Of a stretch of DNA of 64,000 nucleotides, positions 47,688-56,977 are shown in pieces (positions within the stretch are counted from its first letter, which is position 1; the number at the start of each line of letters is the position of its first letter). This stretch comes from Latilactobacillus graminis DSM 20719 (GTDB lineage Bacteria; Bacillota; Bacilli; Lactobacillales; Lactobacillaceae). The translations under genes were made by a program, and so were the position numbers. The stretch covers positions 131,909 to 195,908 of the forward strand of contig NZ_AYZB01000035.1 in NCBI RefSeq assembly GCF_001436415.1. The letters run 5' to 3'. Below the pieces are notes generated by a model. It made no database searches. It worked only from the letters and a program-made list of their open reading frames with translations, and was not told the origin of the DNA.

Positions 47688-48707
47688 CTATTTTGAAGTG
47701 AAATATTGTTGCCCGGCTGCTTTTTCAAGACGATTCATATATGCCAAACCAACGCCTAATTTTTCAAAACCTTGTACCAATATAATTTTGATTTCTGGAT
47801 TTAAATCGAAATAACGTAAGCCTTCGAATAAATGTTGACTAGCAGAAGTGACTGAATTACCCAAAGAAAACTGATCTTTAAATCGAACTGCTGATTGCTG
47901 GGTTAAGACCTGATCGACTGCCATCAATCCAAAGGGCACGTTTTGTTGACTAGCCCAACTAATTGCAGCCTTAAAATCGGTGGCAGATGGCACAATATAG
48001 ACCTGCGCATTTGGGGCATAGTGCTTATACTTCATCCCTGGCGCTTTGGGGATTTCTGTCGCACTTACTCGATGTTGATTAGTCCTAATTGGGCCAATCA
48101 CCCGTTCAATCGCTTCTTGCGTCACGACACCTGGTCGTAAAATCACTGGTGTCGCAACACTCAAATCAATCACGGTGGATTCTAGGCCAACGCCAGTGGG
48201 ACCATCGTCAATAACGCCGGCAATTTTACCGTTTAAATCATGTAAAACATGGTCAGCAAGCGTGGGACTCGGTTTGCCCGACGTATTCGCTGATGGACCG
48301 ACCAATGGCACCCCTGCTGCTTCAATTAATGCTAATGTGGCCGCATTATTTGGCATCCGAAAAGCCGCCGTTTTTAATCCCCCTGTCACGACAGTATCAA
48401 AGGCCGCATGTTTTAAAGGTAAAATGATTGTCAGTGACCCTGGCCAAAAAGCGTCAACCAAGCGCTTAAATTGTTGACTGACACCGGCAGCATAGTGTTC
48501 AACCGTTGATATCTTGGCGACGTGCACAATCAATGGATTATCACTCGGTCGACCTTTAGCGGCGTATACTTGCTTAACTGCCTCCGGGTTAGTTGCATCG
48601 GCCCCCAATCCGTAGACAGTCTCGGTTGGAAACGCGACTAATTTTCCAGCTTTCAAATCTGCTGCTGCTTGTTCAATCTGTTTTGTTGTGTATCTTCTAG
48701 TTTCCAT
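47688..48707 (-). CDS. sua5: L-threonylcarbamoyladenylate synthase (Sua5/YwlC type)
   Basis: A 339-residue two-domain enzyme. The N-terminal YrdC domain (LVAFPTETVYGLGADATNPE, NPLIVHVAK, GPSANTSGKPSPT) makes threonylcarbamoyl-AMP for the t6A37 modification of ANN-decoding tRNAs. The C-terminal Sua5 domain (APGMKYKHYAPNAQVYIVPS) caps the active site. Length fits the long form. It lies between prmC and glyA as in many Firmicutes. Confidence 0.95.
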   Translation of the reverse strand: METRRYTTKQIEQAAADLKAGKLVAFPTETVYGLGADATNPEAVKQVYAAKGRPSDNPLIVHVAKISTVEHYAAGVSQQFKRLVDAFWPGSLTIILPLKHAAFDTVVTGGLKTAAFRMPNNAATLALIEAAGVPLVGPSANTSGKPSPTLADHVLHDLNGKIAGVIDDGPTGVGLESTVIDLSVATPVILRPGVVTQEAIERVIGPIRTNQHRVSATEIPKAPGMKYKHYAPNAQVYIVPSATDFKAAISWASQQNVPFGLMAVDQVLTQQSAVRFKDQFSLGNSVTSASQHLFEGLRYFDLNPEIKIILVQGFEKLGVGLAYMNRLEKAAGQQYFTSK

Positions 48708-48742
48708 GATTGATCTTCCTTACTCTCCTTTTGCTTACCGTA

Positions 48743-49606
48743 CTACTGAATTTTATTGGTAGCATAGCTAATCTTAGCCATTCTAGCCCAATTAGCCATA
48801 TCTTTTCTGATAACGACTGCGACATCTGCTGATTCGCGTTCAAATAGGTTCACAAGCGCCGCTTTTTGCTGATAACCAAATTCTAAATAGAGTTGACCAT
48901 CCTGATTTAAATTTGCACGCACTTCTTTTGCAAAGCGTTCATAAAATACCAATCCATTATGGGCTGCAAATAAGGCTAAATCTGGTTCATATTTTAAAAC
49001 GGATTCATCCATTACATTTCGTTCAGCTTGCGCAATGTATGGTGGATTAGAAACAATAATATCAAATTTTTGACCCACAACCGGGGTTAAAAAATCACCA
49101 ACAATAAAGTTGACATTTGCCGCTAGCTGCCGTGCATTTTCTTGAGCGACTTGGATGGCCGCTGGTGAAATATCAATCGCGGTCACCGACCACTCTGGAT
49201 GTTCACAAGCCAGCGTGATCGCAATTGCACCCGTACCTGTACCAACATCCAATACGCTAAGCGGTTGTTTTTTAGGGTGCGGCGTCTCTAATACCCATTC
49301 TACCAATTCCTCCGTCTCAAGTCGCGGAATAAGCGTTGCCGGCGTAACTTTAAAATCACGCCCATAAAAAGTCGCATATCCTAAGATATATTGAACTGGT
49401 TGATCAGCAACAAATGCGTTTAGATCAGCTTGATATTGTGCATATTCAGTACTTGGCATTACATCATGATAATGCAAAACAAGTTGCGTAGTCGTCCAAT
49501 GTCGCCGCCCCAACAACAAAAAACGGGCTGCTTCACGTTCTTTAGCATGTTCTTCTAAAAATAAAAAAGCCCAATTCAGGGCTTTAAGATAAGTGAGCTG
49601 TGCCAT
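48743..49606 (-). CDS. prmC: Release factor glutamine methyltransferase PrmC
   Basis: A 287-residue SAM-dependent enzyme that methylates the glutamine of the GGQ motif in release factors. SAM loop [16 protein letters not shown] and catalytic NPPY ([13 protein letters not shown]) are intact. Its start overlaps the end of its substrate gene prfA by 23 bases, so the two are coupled. Confidence 0.96.
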   Translation of the reverse strand: MAQLTYLKALNWAFLFLEEHAKEREAARFLLLGRRHWTTTQLVLHYHDVMPSTEYAQYQADLNAFVADQPVQYILGYATFYGRDFKVTPATLIPRLETEELVEWVLETPHPKKQPLSVLDVGTGTGAIAITLACEHPEWSVTAIDISPAAIQVAQENARQLAANVNFIVGDFLTPVVGQKFDIIVSNPPYIAQAERNVMDESVLKYEPDLALFAAHNGLVFYERFAKEVRANLNQDGQLYLEFGYQQKAALVNLFERESADVAVVIRKDMANWARMAKISYATNKIQ

Positions 49607-50681
49607 CTTGTAATTGCTCCAATTTTTCGGTTTGATCGTACAGAATTAATGCATCAATCACATCGCCTAATTCACCGTTCATAATCCGATCTAATTTATT
49701 TAACGTTAAACCTATGCGATGATCTGTCACCCGATTTTGTGGATAATTATACGTTCGAATGCGTTCAGAACGATCGCCTGAACCGACTGCAGATTTTCGA
49801 CTTGAATCGTACTCACTTTGGTTTTGCGATTCGTAGAAATCATAAACCCGTGATTTCAAGATTTGCATGGCTTTCACTCGGTTTTGTTGTTGTGAACGTT
49901 GGTCTTGCATCGCAACGACAATCCCTGTGGGAATATGCGTCATCCGTACCGCTGAAGAGGTCTTATTAATATGTTGACCACCGGCCCCAGATGCACGATA
50001 AACATCGGTCCGAATATCTTTAGGGTCAAGCTGCACATCAACCCCATCATATTCTGGCATGACTGCAACGGTCGCCGTTGAAGTATGCACACGCCCCTGT
50101 GATTCCGTCTTAGGAATTCGTTGGACACGATGAGCCCCATTTTCATATTTTAATTTTGAATAAACATTCTTACCGGTAATCATCATCGCAACTTCTTTAA
50201 AACCACCAACTTCAGTTGCCGTTTCGTCGATGATTTCAGTCTGCCAATTTTGTGATTCGGCGTAGCGCTGATACATATTTAATAAATCACCCGCAAACAA
50301 ACTAGCCTCATCGCCGCCGGCAGCACCACGAATTTCCATGATAATATTCTTTTCATCATTCGGGTCAGTTGGTAACATTAAAATTTTGATAGCTTGTTCT
50401 AATTGTTCCTTTTCAGCCTGTAAGTCTGATAAATCAGCTTTGGCTAACTCTTCCATTTCAGGATCGTTCGATTCGCGCAACAATTCTTCGCTTTCTGTGA
50501 TATCACTTAATACGGCCTTCAACCGGGTATATTGACTGACAATTTCGCGCAAACCCGCTTCTTCTTTCGACAGTTCCATGTAACGACTGGTTTCATTGAT
50601 GACTTCAGGATCTGACATTAATTCCTGCAATTCCGCATAGCGATCTAATAAACTATCAAGTTGTTCAAACATTTTATCCAT
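49584..50681 (-). CDS. prfA: Peptide chain release factor 1
   Basis: A 365-residue RF1 that releases peptides at UAA and UAG. The GGQ motif is in [20 protein letters not shown]. The codon-recognition region contains [12 protein letters not shown], the place of the PxT tripeptide. The GYRTE-like N-terminal coiled coil is normal. It overlaps prmC and follows tdk by six bases. Confidence 0.97.
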   Translation of the reverse strand: MDKMFEQLDSLLDRYAELQELMSDPEVINETSRYMELSKEEAGLREIVSQYTRLKAVLSDITESEELLRESNDPEMEELAKADLSDLQAEKEQLEQAIKILMLPTDPNDEKNIIMEIRGAAGGDEASLFAGDLLNMYQRYAESQNWQTEIIDETATEVGGFKEVAMMITGKNVYSKLKYENGAHRVQRIPKTESQGRVHTSTATVAVMPEYDGVDVQLDPKDIRTDVYRASGAGGQHINKTSSAVRMTHIPTGIVVAMQDQRSQQQNRVKAMQILKSRVYDFYESQNQSEYDSSRKSAVGSGDRSERIRTYNYPQNRVTDHRIGLTLNKLDRIMNGELGDVIDALILYDQTEKLEQLQDGTAHLS

Positions 50682-50687
50682 GAATAA

Positions 50688-51281
50688 CTAGCCTTCCTTT
50701 TCATTCTCTTGTGTGACCGGTGGGTTAAAGTAATGTTTGCGACAAACAGGATAATATGCTTCATTACCCCCGATTTGAATTTGTTCCCCTGTGTAAACCG
50801 GTTTACCATCATTCATCCGTAAGTTCATAATCGCCTTTTTGCGACAGAACCAACAGATAGTCTTCATTTCTTCAATCTTATTAGCAAATAACAATAAATA
50901 TTTTGAGCCTTCAAATAATTCGTTTTTAAAATCATTCTTCAAGCCAAACGCCATCACTGGAATATTCAAATCGTCGACAACTTTAGCAGCCTCGATGACG
51001 TGATGCCGTTCCAAGAATTGAGATTCGTCAATTAGGACACAAGCAGCCGCTGGATTGGTTGCTTTGACAAGCTCAAACAGATTCGTGTCCGTGAAAATTG
51101 GCGTGGCTTTACGTTTGAGACCAATCCGACTGGCAATCATGCCAACCCCATCCCGGTTATCAATGCCACTGGTTAAGATAATTACTGATTTATTTTGTTC
51201 TTCATAATTATGTGCGACTTTCAAAATTTCAATCGACTTGCCACTGTTCATTGCACCATATCTAAAAAATAACTGCGCCAC
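50688..51281 (-). CDS. tdk: Thymidine kinase
   Basis: A 197-residue type II thymidine kinase. P-loop [12 protein letters not shown] is at residues 8-19, Walker [11 protein letters not shown], and zinc-binding cysteines ICWFCRKKA and YYPVCRKHY. It phosphorylates thymidine in DNA precursor salvage. Translation starts at GTG (51279-51281) behind GGGGTG. First gene of the tdk-prfA-prmC-sua5-glyA series. Confidence 0.96.
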   Translation of the reverse strand: MAQLFFRYGAMNSGKSIEILKVAHNYEEQNKSVIILTSGIDNRDGVGMIASRIGLKRKATPIFTDTNLFELVKATNPAAACVLIDESQFLERHHVIEAAKVVDDLNIPVMAFGLKNDFKNELFEGSKYLLLFANKIEEMKTICWFCRKKAIMNLRMNDGKPVYTGEQIQIGGNEAYYPVCRKHYFNPPVTQENEKEG

Positions 51282-51316
51282 TCTTAAGCACCCCTATATT
51301 AAGCACATTTTAGTCT

Positions 51317-51345
51317 AGTATACCTGAAAATCATTACGGCAACAA
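51317..51345 (-). promoter_or_regulatory. tdk operon promoter
   Basis: On the minus strand TTGTTG (51340-51345), 17-base spacer, TATACT (51317-51322), about 36 bases before tdk. It lies in the divergent gap shared with murT. Confidence 0.6.
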
Positions 51346-51427
51346 TATTCGCTACGGTTAAATTCTAAAGTTTCTCTTATTTTATTTTCAGATACGCATT
51401 TATATCGTCGAAATTGAGAATTTATGC

Positions 51428-51433
51428 TATGAT
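51428..51433 (+). promoter_or_regulatory. murT-gatD -10 box
   Basis: Extended -10 TGCTATGAT (box TATGAT at 51428-51433) about 25 bases before murT. No good -35 is visible, as is usual for extended -10 promoters. Confidence 0.5.
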
Positions 51434-51458
51434 TATGAACATTGAAAGGGTGGCAAGT

Positions 51459-52808
51459 ATGACAATTAAAAGCTCATTTGCAATTACAGCAGGACGTTTT
51501 TCATACTGGTATTTACATACCTTTATGAAAGGTGGCAGCTCCCTCCCTGGGAAAATCGCAACTAAGTTCGATCCAGCTGTTTTAAAGCAACTAACCAAGA
51601 ACTACGACGTGATTATCATTACCGGTACAAACGGTAAGACTTTAACAACCGCACTAACTGTGCAGACTTTGAAGCAAAAATACGATCATATCATGACCAA
51701 TTCAACCGGCTCGAACATGATGCAGGGGTTGACCACCGCCTTTTTAGCAGATCATCAACAAAAAGGCCAACGTCAACTAGCCGTCCTTGAGGTAGATGAG
51801 GCCAACGTTGAACCACTTTGTCACTATATTAAACCTAAAGCAATTGTCTTGACGAATATTTTCCGTGATCAGATGGATCGTTTTGGTGAAATTTATACAA
51901 CTTATAACATGATATTAGCCGGCGTAAAGCTTGTTCCTGAAGCAACCCTCATTATGAACGCCGACTTACCACTATTTTCATCTGTTGAACTTCCAAATCC
52001 CAAAATCTATTTTGGCTTTAATCACCTACCAGATGGTGAAGTGATGGCTTCAAGCAATACAGATGGTGTTTTATGTCCAGTTTGCAACCATATCATCCAC
52101 TACAAATTCATTAGCTATGCAAGCCAAGGCAAATTCTACTGTCCAAACTGTGGCTTCAAGCGGCCTGAATTAAACGAAGAAGTAACAGCCATTAACCAGC
52201 TGCGCCCCACATACTCCCACTTTGAAATTAACCATGCACCTTTTGAAATTTCAATTGGGGGCATGTACAACATCTATAATGCACTTGCAGCATATAGTGT
52301 TGGCCGTTACTTCGATATTTCTGTTGAAGCCATCCAAAGGGCCTTCACTGAAGATAAGCGAGTTTTTGGTCGACAAGAAGTAATTCAGGTTAAGGATAAG
52401 GCGGTTACCTTAGTCCTTGTCAAAAACCCAGTCGGTTTAAATCAAGTCCTTCAAATGATTAGTTCTGATCCAACCGATTTTGCATTGGCAATGTTGCTCA
52501 ATGCAAATTACGCTGATGGTATCGACACGAGTTGGATTTGGGATGGCGAATTTGAAACTTTGCTTAAACAGCACATTCCTTCAGTAATTACCGGTGGCGA
52601 GCGCGGCGACGACATTGCTTTTCGTTTAAAGGTTGCCGGCGTGACAGCTGATCAGTTACATGAAACCAGTGATTTAGATGCCACTTTAGCGGCAATTGAA
52701 GCCGCTCCAACGAAACATGTTTATGTCCTAGCAACTTACACTGCTGTTTTACAGCTACGGAGTAAGATGGCAGCTGCTAATTATATTAAGAAAGGACTTT
52801 CAGTATGA
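51459..52808 (+). CDS. murT: Lipid II amidating enzyme MurT
   Basis: A 449-residue Mur-ligase-like protein. With GatD it converts the second-position D-glutamate of lipid II to D-isoglutamine using ATP and glutamine. P-loop [15 protein letters not shown] is near residue 58. Four cysteines ([21 protein letters not shown]) form the zinc ribbon typical of MurT. The C-terminal DUF1727 region follows. The start at 51459 has AGGGTGG; a longer frame from 51414 includes the promoter box. It overlaps gatD by four bases. Confidence 0.93.
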   Translation: MTIKSSFAITAGRFSYWYLHTFMKGGSSLPGKIATKFDPAVLKQLTKNYDVIIITGTNGKTLTTALTVQTLKQKYDHIMTNSTGSNMMQGLTTAFLADHQQKGQRQLAVLEVDEANVEPLCHYIKPKAIVLTNIFRDQMDRFGEIYTTYNMILAGVKLVPEATLIMNADLPLFSSVELPNPKIYFGFNHLPDGEVMASSNTDGVLCPVCNHIIHYKFISYASQGKFYCPNCGFKRPELNEEVTAINQLRPTYSHFEINHAPFEISIGGMYNIYNALAAYSVGRYFDISVEAIQRAFTEDKRVFGRQEVIQVKDKAVTLVLVKNPVGLNQVLQMISSDPTDFALAMLLNANYADGIDTSWIWDGEFETLLKQHIPSVITGGERGDDIAFRLKVAGVTADQLHETSDLDATLAAIEAAPTKHVYVLATYTAVLQLRSKMAAANYIKKGLSV

Positions 52809-53548
52809 CCCGAACGTTAAAAATTTGTCATTTATATGGTAATTTAATGAATACTTATGGTGATCTTGGTAATATTTTAGTGCTTGATTACTATGCGCAA
52901 AAAATAGGCATTCAAACTGAAACTGAAGTCATCAGTATCGGCCAAACTTTTGATGCTAATCGTTATGACATCGTCCTTTTTGGTGGGGGTCAAGATTTCG
53001 AACAAAAAATCATTTCTGAAGATCTCGCTACAAAAAAAACTGCACTAACTGAATATATCGAAAATGGTGGCGTTATGCTGGCAATCTGTGGCGGCTATCA
53101 ATTACTTGGTCACTACTATATCGGCGCCAATGGCGATCAGATTCCTGGAATCGGAGCCCTCGATCACTATACACTAAGCCAAGACAACAATCGCTTTATC
53201 GGTGATATTGTCATTGAAAACCGTGAATTCAATGAAACCTATCTTGGCTTTGAAAACCATAATGGCCGCACATTCCTTGGGGCAAGTGAAAAGCCACTTG
53301 GTTATGTCCAACGTGGTCACGGTAATAACGGTGAAGATGGTACTGAAGGTTGTGTTTACAAAAATACTTTCGGCTCATACTTCCATGGTCCCATTCTCAC
53401 ACATAACGGTGTTTTAACTAAGCGCCTCTTATCACTTGCAATCGAACACCGTTTCCCCGAGTTTGATTTACAAAAGATCGCCGACTTACCACTTGAAGAA
53501 TCTCGTTACCAAGTTGATGCCGCTGGCGTTAAACGCGTTCAAAATTAA
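52805..53548 (+). CDS. gatD: Lipid II glutaminase GatD
   Basis: A 247-residue class I glutamine amidotransferase. The nucleophile is Cys95 ([16 protein letters not shown]), and [12 protein letters not shown] and [11 protein letters not shown] provide the other family blocks including the catalytic His. It supplies ammonia to MurT. Overlap with murT indicates stoichiometric production. A strong terminator follows. Confidence 0.94.
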   Translation: MTRTLKICHLYGNLMNTYGDLGNILVLDYYAQKIGIQTETEVISIGQTFDANRYDIVLFGGGQDFEQKIISEDLATKKTALTEYIENGGVMLAICGGYQLLGHYYIGANGDQIPGIGALDHYTLSQDNNRFIGDIVIENREFNETYLGFENHNGRTFLGASEKPLGYVQRGHGNNGEDGTEGCVYKNTFGSYFHGPILTHNGVLTKRLLSLAIEHRFPEFDLQKIADLPLEESRYQVDAAGVKRVQN

Positions 53549-53559
53549 CCATTATATAT

Positions 53560-53605
53560 AAAAAGGCGGTAGTGGATAGATAATCTATCCACTACCGCCT
53601 TTTTG
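53560..53605. terminator. gatD terminator
   Basis: Perfect inverted repeat with 21-bp arms (AAAAAGGCGGTAGTGGATAG plus A, and its complement), a TAA loop and a T-run. One of the strongest terminators in the window. Confidence 0.95.
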
Positions 53606-53744
53606 CGTGATAACAAAAATCATTAAACAATTGTCCCTTAATCTTTTCGCAAGAAAAAAAGCATTTTTTATTCATAAAACAATTATTATTCCACAATAAT
53701 TACCCATTATACTGATTTTAACACTAAAAAAGGAGTGATTAGTT

Positions 53745-53987
53745 ATGTTAAATCAACCATCGGCAATTGAATCTGTTAGAATTAATCGCATTGAAAGTGA
53801 CGATAAAGTTTTTGCAACTACTGAAAATGGGCAAATGATTGAATTACATATTACCGATCAACAGAAAAAAGACCGTCTCTTCTGGGAATCGCTCATCAAT
53901 ATTCTTCGTGCTGAACTTTGGTTGCCGCTTCAGAAAAAAACCCATGAACTATTAAAAAATGATTGGCTCACTACCGATGGATCCTAA
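53745..53987 (+). CDS. 80-aa protein of unknown function
   Basis: A small soluble protein beginning MLNQPSAIESVRINRIESDD with a strong Shine-Dalgarno (AAGGAG) and its own terminator. The first 38 residues look beta-stranded (KVFATTENGQMIELHITDQQ). The rest is helical and rich in Leu and Trp (FWESLINILRAELWLPLQKK). No family is recognised. A TATACT box about 30 bases upstream suggests a private promoter. There is no signal peptide. Confidence 0.65.
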   Translation: MLNQPSAIESVRINRIESDDKVFATTENGQMIELHITDQQKKDRLFWESLINILRAELWLPLQKKTHELLKNDWLTTDGS

Positions 53988-53989
53988 AC

Positions 53990-54033
53990 AAAAGAAGGTG
54001 ACTAGCAATCCCATAACTAGTCGCCTTCTTTTA
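53990..54033. terminator. Bidirectional terminator between convergent genes
   Basis: Arms AAAAGAAGGTGACTAG/CTAGTCGCCTTCTTTT with one G-T pair and an 11-base loop. It serves the 80-aa gene on plus and the HD hydrolase on minus. Confidence 0.88.
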
Positions 54034-54053
54034 TTGTTATAATTGATCATTTT

Positions 54054-54698
54054 TTATCGTTGACCTTGCCACTCAGCTAAATATTGATCAACAAATTGAT
54101 GCATGAAGCTCGTACGAGCTTGGGCAATATCACGCGCGGCTTGCGTATTCATTGTCGCAGCTAACTTAAATAACTTTTCATAGAAATGATTAATCACCGT
54201 TGTGGGTTCACGATAATTTTCCCTGGTCAATGTTGCTCGCGGGTGCATATGCGGATCATAAGCAACCCCAGCATGAGCACCACCATACATAAACGTCCGA
54301 CCAATGCCAATTGCTCCAATTGCATCTAACCGGTCGGCATCTTGGACAATCTGACCTTCCAATGTCAATGTTGATTGTTGGTCCAAATTATCCGCAAATG
54401 ACAGGTGGTCAATAATCGCCAAGATGGCATGCTGTTGAACCTCACTGATCCCATTGGCAGTTAAAACAAGCTGTACTTTTTGACGTGCTTGAGCAACATC
54501 GGCGACTATTTTTTCATCTATTACATCATGTAATAAGGCAGCTAAACGAATGATCAGCCAATCTCCTGTGGCTTCATTTTGCTGGATCAATCGTGCATTA
54601 TTCACGACCCGCTGAATATGGTCAAATCCATGACCACTGTGTTCGGTTGCTAATTCAGCACGGACAAATTGTTCGATTGCTTCAATTTGTTTTTGCAT
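54054..54698 (-). CDS. HD-domain phosphohydrolase
   Basis: A 214-residue HD superfamily protein. Metal-binding residues lie in GHGFDHIQRVVNNA, the LAALLHDVID doublet, and the later VQDADRLDAIGAIGIGRTFM. This is the YedJ/YpgQ-like subgroup, several members of which hydrolyse nucleotides; the substrate here is unknown. It lies about 70 bases after manA beyond a hairpin. Confidence 0.8.
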   Translation of the reverse strand: MQKQIEAIEQFVRAELATEHSGHGFDHIQRVVNNARLIQQNEATGDWLIIRLAALLHDVIDEKIVADVAQARQKVQLVLTANGISEVQQHAILAIIDHLSFADNLDQQSTLTLEGQIVQDADRLDAIGAIGIGRTFMYGGAHAGVAYDPHMHPRATLTRENYREPTTVINHFYEKLFKLAATMNTQAARDIAQARTSFMHQFVDQYLAEWQGQR

Positions 54699-54723
54699 AG
54701 TCTCCTCCTCTTTTTACAACATT

Positions 54724-54759
54724 AAAAAATTGCAATCCGACGGGCGGTTGCAATTTTTG
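54724..54759. terminator. manA terminator
   Basis: Arms AAAAATTGCAA/TTGCAATTTTT with a 12-base loop, located between manA and the HD hydrolase gene. Confidence 0.85.
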
Positions 54760-54768
54760 ATTTTAAGA

Positions 54769-55752
54769 CTACTTATTACCTGGTTCAGAAGCAATAATTT
54801 GTAGGTCGCCCTTTAAATTCCATGCCTTAATTCCAAATGGTAAGATGAAATGCATGTTTTTATGAATCGGGTAAGTTTGACCATCAGCGACCAGTTCCCC
54901 TTGACCATCGACTACTGATACCAAGGTGTACGGGGCCGTAGTCCGCTCAAAATGCAGGTTCCCCTTCACTAACCATTGATAAACACTAAAAAATGGTGAC
55001 AGTGGTGGTTGGACATATGTCGTGATTGTTGAATCGCCAACCTGTTCAGTTTGAATATTCAAAGCAGGGTCTTTGTGCGGCACAATCGTGGTATCAATTG
55101 ATTGCTTCAAATGTAGCTCGCGTTTTTCACCTGATTTAGCATCGACCCGATCGTAATCGTATAACCGATATGTTGTATCACTACTTTGTTGGGTTTCAAG
55201 GGCCATAATCCCCTTATTCAATGCATGAATGGTGCCACTTGGAACATAGAAAAAATCACCTGTTTTAACTGGTACCTTGCGCAAGAGGTCATCCCACTTG
55301 CCGGTTTCAATCATTTTCGTTAATTCAGATTTCGTTTTTGCATAATGTCCATAGATTAAATATGCCCCTGGTTCAGCATCTAAGATGTACCAGCATTCAG
55401 TCTTTCCCAATTCATTAGGCCCTTCATGGGCAGCAGCATAAGCATCATCCGGATGGACTTGGACCGAAAGACTTGCTTCAGCATCTAAGATTTTGGTTAA
55501 CAACGGAAACACTTTACCTTCCGCGTTACCAAAGTATTCGCGATGGGTTGCCCATGCTTGGTCTAAAGTAAGGCCTTTTAATGGGCCGTTTTCGATTGTG
55601 CTCGGACCATGTGGATGGGCTGAAATGGCCCAACATTCACCAATGTCCCCTTCTGGTAAATTATAATTAAAAGCCTGTGCTAATTTGCGGCCACCCCAAA
55701 TTTTTTCTTGAAATACTGGTTTTAGAAATAACGGTTCTGTCAATTCACTCAC
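54769..55752 (-). CDS. manA: Mannose-6-phosphate isomerase, class I
   Basis: A 327-residue cupin-type zinc enzyme interconverting mannose 6-phosphate and fructose 6-phosphate. The N-terminal LFLKPVFQEKIWGGRKLAQA, the metal-site LSVQVHPDDAYAAAHEG and the LGKTECWYILDAEPGAYLIY block match the short Firmicutes form. It feeds mannose from PTS uptake into glycolysis. Confidence 0.95.
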   Translation of the reverse strand: MSELTEPLFLKPVFQEKIWGGRKLAQAFNYNLPEGDIGECWAISAHPHGPSTIENGPLKGLTLDQAWATHREYFGNAEGKVFPLLTKILDAEASLSVQVHPDDAYAAAHEGPNELGKTECWYILDAEPGAYLIYGHYAKTKSELTKMIETGKWDDLLRKVPVKTGDFFYVPSGTIHALNKGIMALETQQSSDTTYRLYDYDRVDAKSGEKRELHLKQSIDTTIVPHKDPALNIQTEQVGDSTITTYVQPPLSPFFSVYQWLVKGNLHFERTTAPYTLVSVVDGQGELVADGQTYPIHKNMHFILPFGIKAWNLKGDLQIIASEPGNK

Positions 55753-55824
55753 TCCTAATGCACTTTATTTATCAATGCTTTTATTCTACCACAAATGTAA
55801 GCGGATAATAGGCAATTTGTTGAT

Positions 55825-56853
55825 TTAGTGCAGCTTTGACTGTGGTTGATTTTCGGCGATAAATTGTGCCACGATCGCGTCACGACGGTCTAAAAAGATG
55901 TGATTGTCGGCCGTTGGATGAATGCGATTACTCAAAATCACCATCCCTGTTTGTCGCTGTCGATCCAACAATATGCAAGTGCCAGTAAAACCCGTATGAT
56001 AAATTAAAGCATGCTGATTTTGACCGTTGAAACGCAAATCCCAACCGAGTGAACGTCCTAAATGTCTAGGAGTCCAGTCGTGATAAAGGCTTTTAATACT
56101 AGCTTGGCTAACTGGTGGGTGTTCAAGTTTCAATTGACCTAATTGAAATTGGGCAAAGCGAACTACATCTTTTAACGGTGCAAAAAGCCCAGCTGCTCCA
56201 CTATGATTCTTTAAAATCATAGTCTTCGGATCATGTACAGTCCCTTTAATTAAGCCGCGGTCAGTAGTCAATTCAGTTGGAACAGCCAATTCTTTTTGTG
56301 GATAAAAAGTGCTAGCTTGCATTTTTAGAGGAGTCAAAACAAGTTCTTGAATTAAATCCTGAACCGGTTTCTGATAGATGGTTTCGATAATCCAGCCTAA
56401 ATATAGCATACCGATATCGGTATAGACGATTTTGGTGCCTAGGTCGGGGCCAACGGTTAATTGCGTTAAAAGCGCTTTTTTGAGTTCAGCTGCTGATAAT
56501 TGGTTGCGATTAGCAATATAACCCCTTAAATCTGAAGTGTGCGTTAACAGATGTAAAATAGTGACCCGGCGGTCTTTAAAGGTTGGCAAAATACTGTGTA
56601 CTTTTGTCCATAAAGAAAGCCGTCCTTTCTCTAACAATCGTAAGATAAGTGTGGTCGTTCCAATGACCTTAGTCAACGACGCCAAATCATATAATTGATC
56701 AGCTTCTAAAGGTATTTTCTGGGGTAATAGTTCAGCATCTCCGATGACGTTGGTAAAGACTTGCTGATTTTCAATTATTGCATAAGAAACACCAGGAACA
56801 ATTGCTTCATCAACCAATGTTTTAATTTGTTGGACCGTCTGTTCAAATTGCAT
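55825..56853 (-). CDS. Beta-lactamase-fold serine hydrolase
   Basis: A 342-residue class C-like penicillin-recognising protein. The nucleophile motif is SLTK at 59-62 (YDLASLTKVIGTT), the second motif Tyr144-Thr-Asp (IVYTDIGMLYLGW) replaces YxN, and the third is HTG (IYHTGFTGTCILLD). No signal peptide is seen, so it may act inside the cell or at the membrane. Real antibiotic hydrolysis is not implied; many relatives are esterases or cell-wall peptidases. Confidence 0.85.
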   Translation of the reverse strand: MQFEQTVQQIKTLVDEAIVPGVSYAIIENQQVFTNVIGDAELLPQKIPLEADQLYDLASLTKVIGTTTLILRLLEKGRLSLWTKVHSILPTFKDRRVTILHLLTHTSDLRGYIANRNQLSAAELKKALLTQLTVGPDLGTKIVYTDIGMLYLGWIIETIYQKPVQDLIQELVLTPLKMQASTFYPQKELAVPTELTTDRGLIKGTVHDPKTMILKNHSGAAGLFAPLKDVVRFAQFQLGQLKLEHPPVSQASIKSLYHDWTPRHLGRSLGWDLRFNGQNQHALIYHTGFTGTCILLDRQRQTGMVILSNRIHPTADNHIFLDRRDAIVAQFIAENQPQSKLH

Positions 56854-56925
56854 CTTTAACCCTCCTGTTGACGTTCAATAAGCTTAGTATACGCTAACGA
56901 ATCATATTCAACAGCTTAATAACTA

Positions 56926-56967
56926 CAAAAAAACAAGATCACAGAAATATCTGCGGTCTTGTTTTAA
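56926..56967. terminator. ABC exporter operon terminator
   Basis: Arms AAAACAAGAYC.CAG and complement around AAATAT, with T-runs, just after the stop of the 624-aa exporter subunit. Two mismatched pairs are present. Confidence 0.8.
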
Positions 56968-56977
56968 AATCTATCAT

